Of a stretch of 64,000 bases of DNA, positions 63,369 through 64,000 are shown piece after piece. The notes beneath the pieces were generated by a model. That model ran no database searches and was not told where the DNA came from. It saw only the letters and a list, made by a program, of their open reading frames with translations. This stretch comes from Fodinicola feengrottensis (lineage in GTDB: Bacteria; Actinomycetota; Actinomycetes; Mycobacteriales; HKI-0501): the NCBI RefSeq assembly GCF_010993775.1, contig NZ_WOTO01000005.1, forward strand, positions 1 to 64,000. The letters run 5' to 3'. The number at the start of each line of letters is the position of its first letter. Positions within the stretch are counted from its first letter, which is position 1. The position numbers were made by a program, and so were the translations under genes.

Positions 63369-64000
63369 ATGGGTGCCAGGACAGGCAAGGAGTACGTGGA
63401 GCGGCTGGCCAACGCGCGGCCGACCGTCCACATCAACGGTGAGGAAGTCACCAGCGGGATCCCTGAACACCCGGCGTTTCGCAACGTCGTACGCACGTAT
63501 GCCGAGCTTTTCGATCTGCAGCACGACGAACGGTTTCGCGACCAGCTCACGTATGTGTCGCCGACCAGCGGTGACCGGGTCGGAACCTCTTTCCTGGTCC
63601 CGAAAACCGCCGAGGATCTGGTCGCTCGCCGGACCATGGTGAAGACCTGGGCCGATTACAGCATGGGCTCGCTTGGCCGTACGGGCGACTACCTGAACAG
63701 TGCGTTGATGGCGTTGTCGCAGGCGCAGGACTGGTTCCGCCAAGCGGATCCGCGGTTCGCCGACAACATCAAAAACTACTATGAAATGGTGCGCGAGCAG
63801 GACCTGCTGACCACTCACACGTCACACGTAATCCCCCGCCGCAGGCCAACCGGGCCACGGGCGGCGGCCAGCAGCTCGGCGGCAAGCTGACCGCCCGCGT
63901 TGTTTCCGAGGATGACAACGGAATTGTCGTCGAAGGCGCGCGCATGCTGGCGACCATCGGACCGACCGCTGATGAGTTGCTCGTCTTCCCGTCGACGGTG
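63369..64000 (+). CDS. hpaB: 4-hydroxyphenylacetate 3-hydroxylase family oxygenase, HpaB-like (partial, frameshifted)
   Basis: ATG 63369 (MGARTGKEYVERLANARPTV) after GGGAAGG. The N-terminal half of the HpaB family: HINGEEVTSGIPEHPAFRNV, LTYVSPTSGDRVGTSFLVPK, AEDLVARRTMVKTWADYSMG, ADNIKNYYEMVREQDLLTTH. A shift near 63820-63828 continues NPPPQANRATGGGQQLGGKL, TARVVSEDDNGIVVEGARML and GPTADELLVFPSTV up to the window edge. About 210 of roughly 480-520 residues are present. The enzyme uses reduced flavin from HpaC to ortho-hydroxylate a phenol. The exact phenol cannot be fixed from this part. Confidence 0.88.

Noticed and set aside
1-64000. Search for IS elements, integrases, phage genes and rRNA
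   Set aside because: No transposase, integrase, phage structural protein or rRNA sequence was recognised on either strand.

Overview
The window is chromosomal DNA from a high-GC actinomycete. The evidence is GC-rich third codon positions, frequent GTG starts, an XRE/DUF5753 regulator paired with DUF397, YcnI/CopC, MauE/DsbA, FUSC, PucR, I36 inhibitor and DUF5997 families, and many TetR/MarR regulators. No rRNA, phage, IS element or CRISPR array was seen. The genus is not identified.

Read this first: almost every second gene is broken by single-base indels, roughly one per kb and about sixty in total by manual frame tracking. Many lie in G, C, A or T runs. Even alanyl-tRNA synthetase is split into four frames, yet each protein reads through to a family-typical end when one base is added or removed. 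I interpret these as mostly consensus-sequence errors. Gene coordinates below span the repaired gene, and the position of each break is given.

Layout. 1-4.3 kb: a GNAT fragment, two pairs of tiny overlapping genes, the XRE regulator with DUF397, then a deaminase-fold protein with a proline-rich tail overlapping a small partner gene. 4.3-8 kb: TetR and a secreted hydrolase divergent from a Baeyer-Villiger monooxygenase, with a palindromic operator between. 8-14 kb: DUF3592, an ankyrin protein, alaS behind a possible leader-peptide attenuator, and dhaK. 14-17.5 kb: MarR with a DrrAB-like ABC exporter, and an MFS transporter. 17.5-23.6 kb: lipase, GNAT, LysE, PucR, ferredoxin reductase and endonuclease V. 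23.6-26.4 kb: a TetR/membrane protein/FAD monooxygenase/nfi operon. 26.6-31.5 kb: a Tat-exported glycosidase-like protein with C-terminal repeats, a TetR-ilvE-cupin operon and enoyl-CoA hydratase. 31.7-38 kb: a tRNA with a UAG anticodon but a short variable arm, copC-ycnI, bcp, mauE-dsbA, a zinc alcohol dehydrogenase and a membrane protein.

38-43.2 kb: a gapless 65-bp palindrome, LysR/dapA, a C39-like protease with its ribosome-binding site inside a hairpin, a lipoprotein, then a 740-bp gene-free cluster of large palindromes. 43.2-49.9 kb: a GH2 glycosidase, a FUSC transporter, a membrane-anchored Mrr-like protein and an acyl-CoA ligase. 50-57 kb: polysaccharide deacetylase, an orphan LysR-type effector domain, DUF5997, I36 inhibitor, an FrsA-like hydrolase with TetR and twin operators, and amidohydrolase with MFS. 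57.4-64 kb: a secreted HNH nuclease, phospholipase C-like protein, GntR, MFS/MarR, and IclR divergent from the HpaC/HpaB two-component flavin hydroxylase, which runs off the window.

Functionally this is an accessory, soil-lifestyle segment made of small regulator-target modules (local repressor, palindromic operator, oxygenase, exporter or hydrolase) plus exported degradative enzymes. The strongest unexplained signals are the palindrome cluster, the short-arm UAG-anticodon tRNA, the deaminase-fold gene pair, the alaS leader and the Mrr-like protein lacking the usual catalytic lysine.
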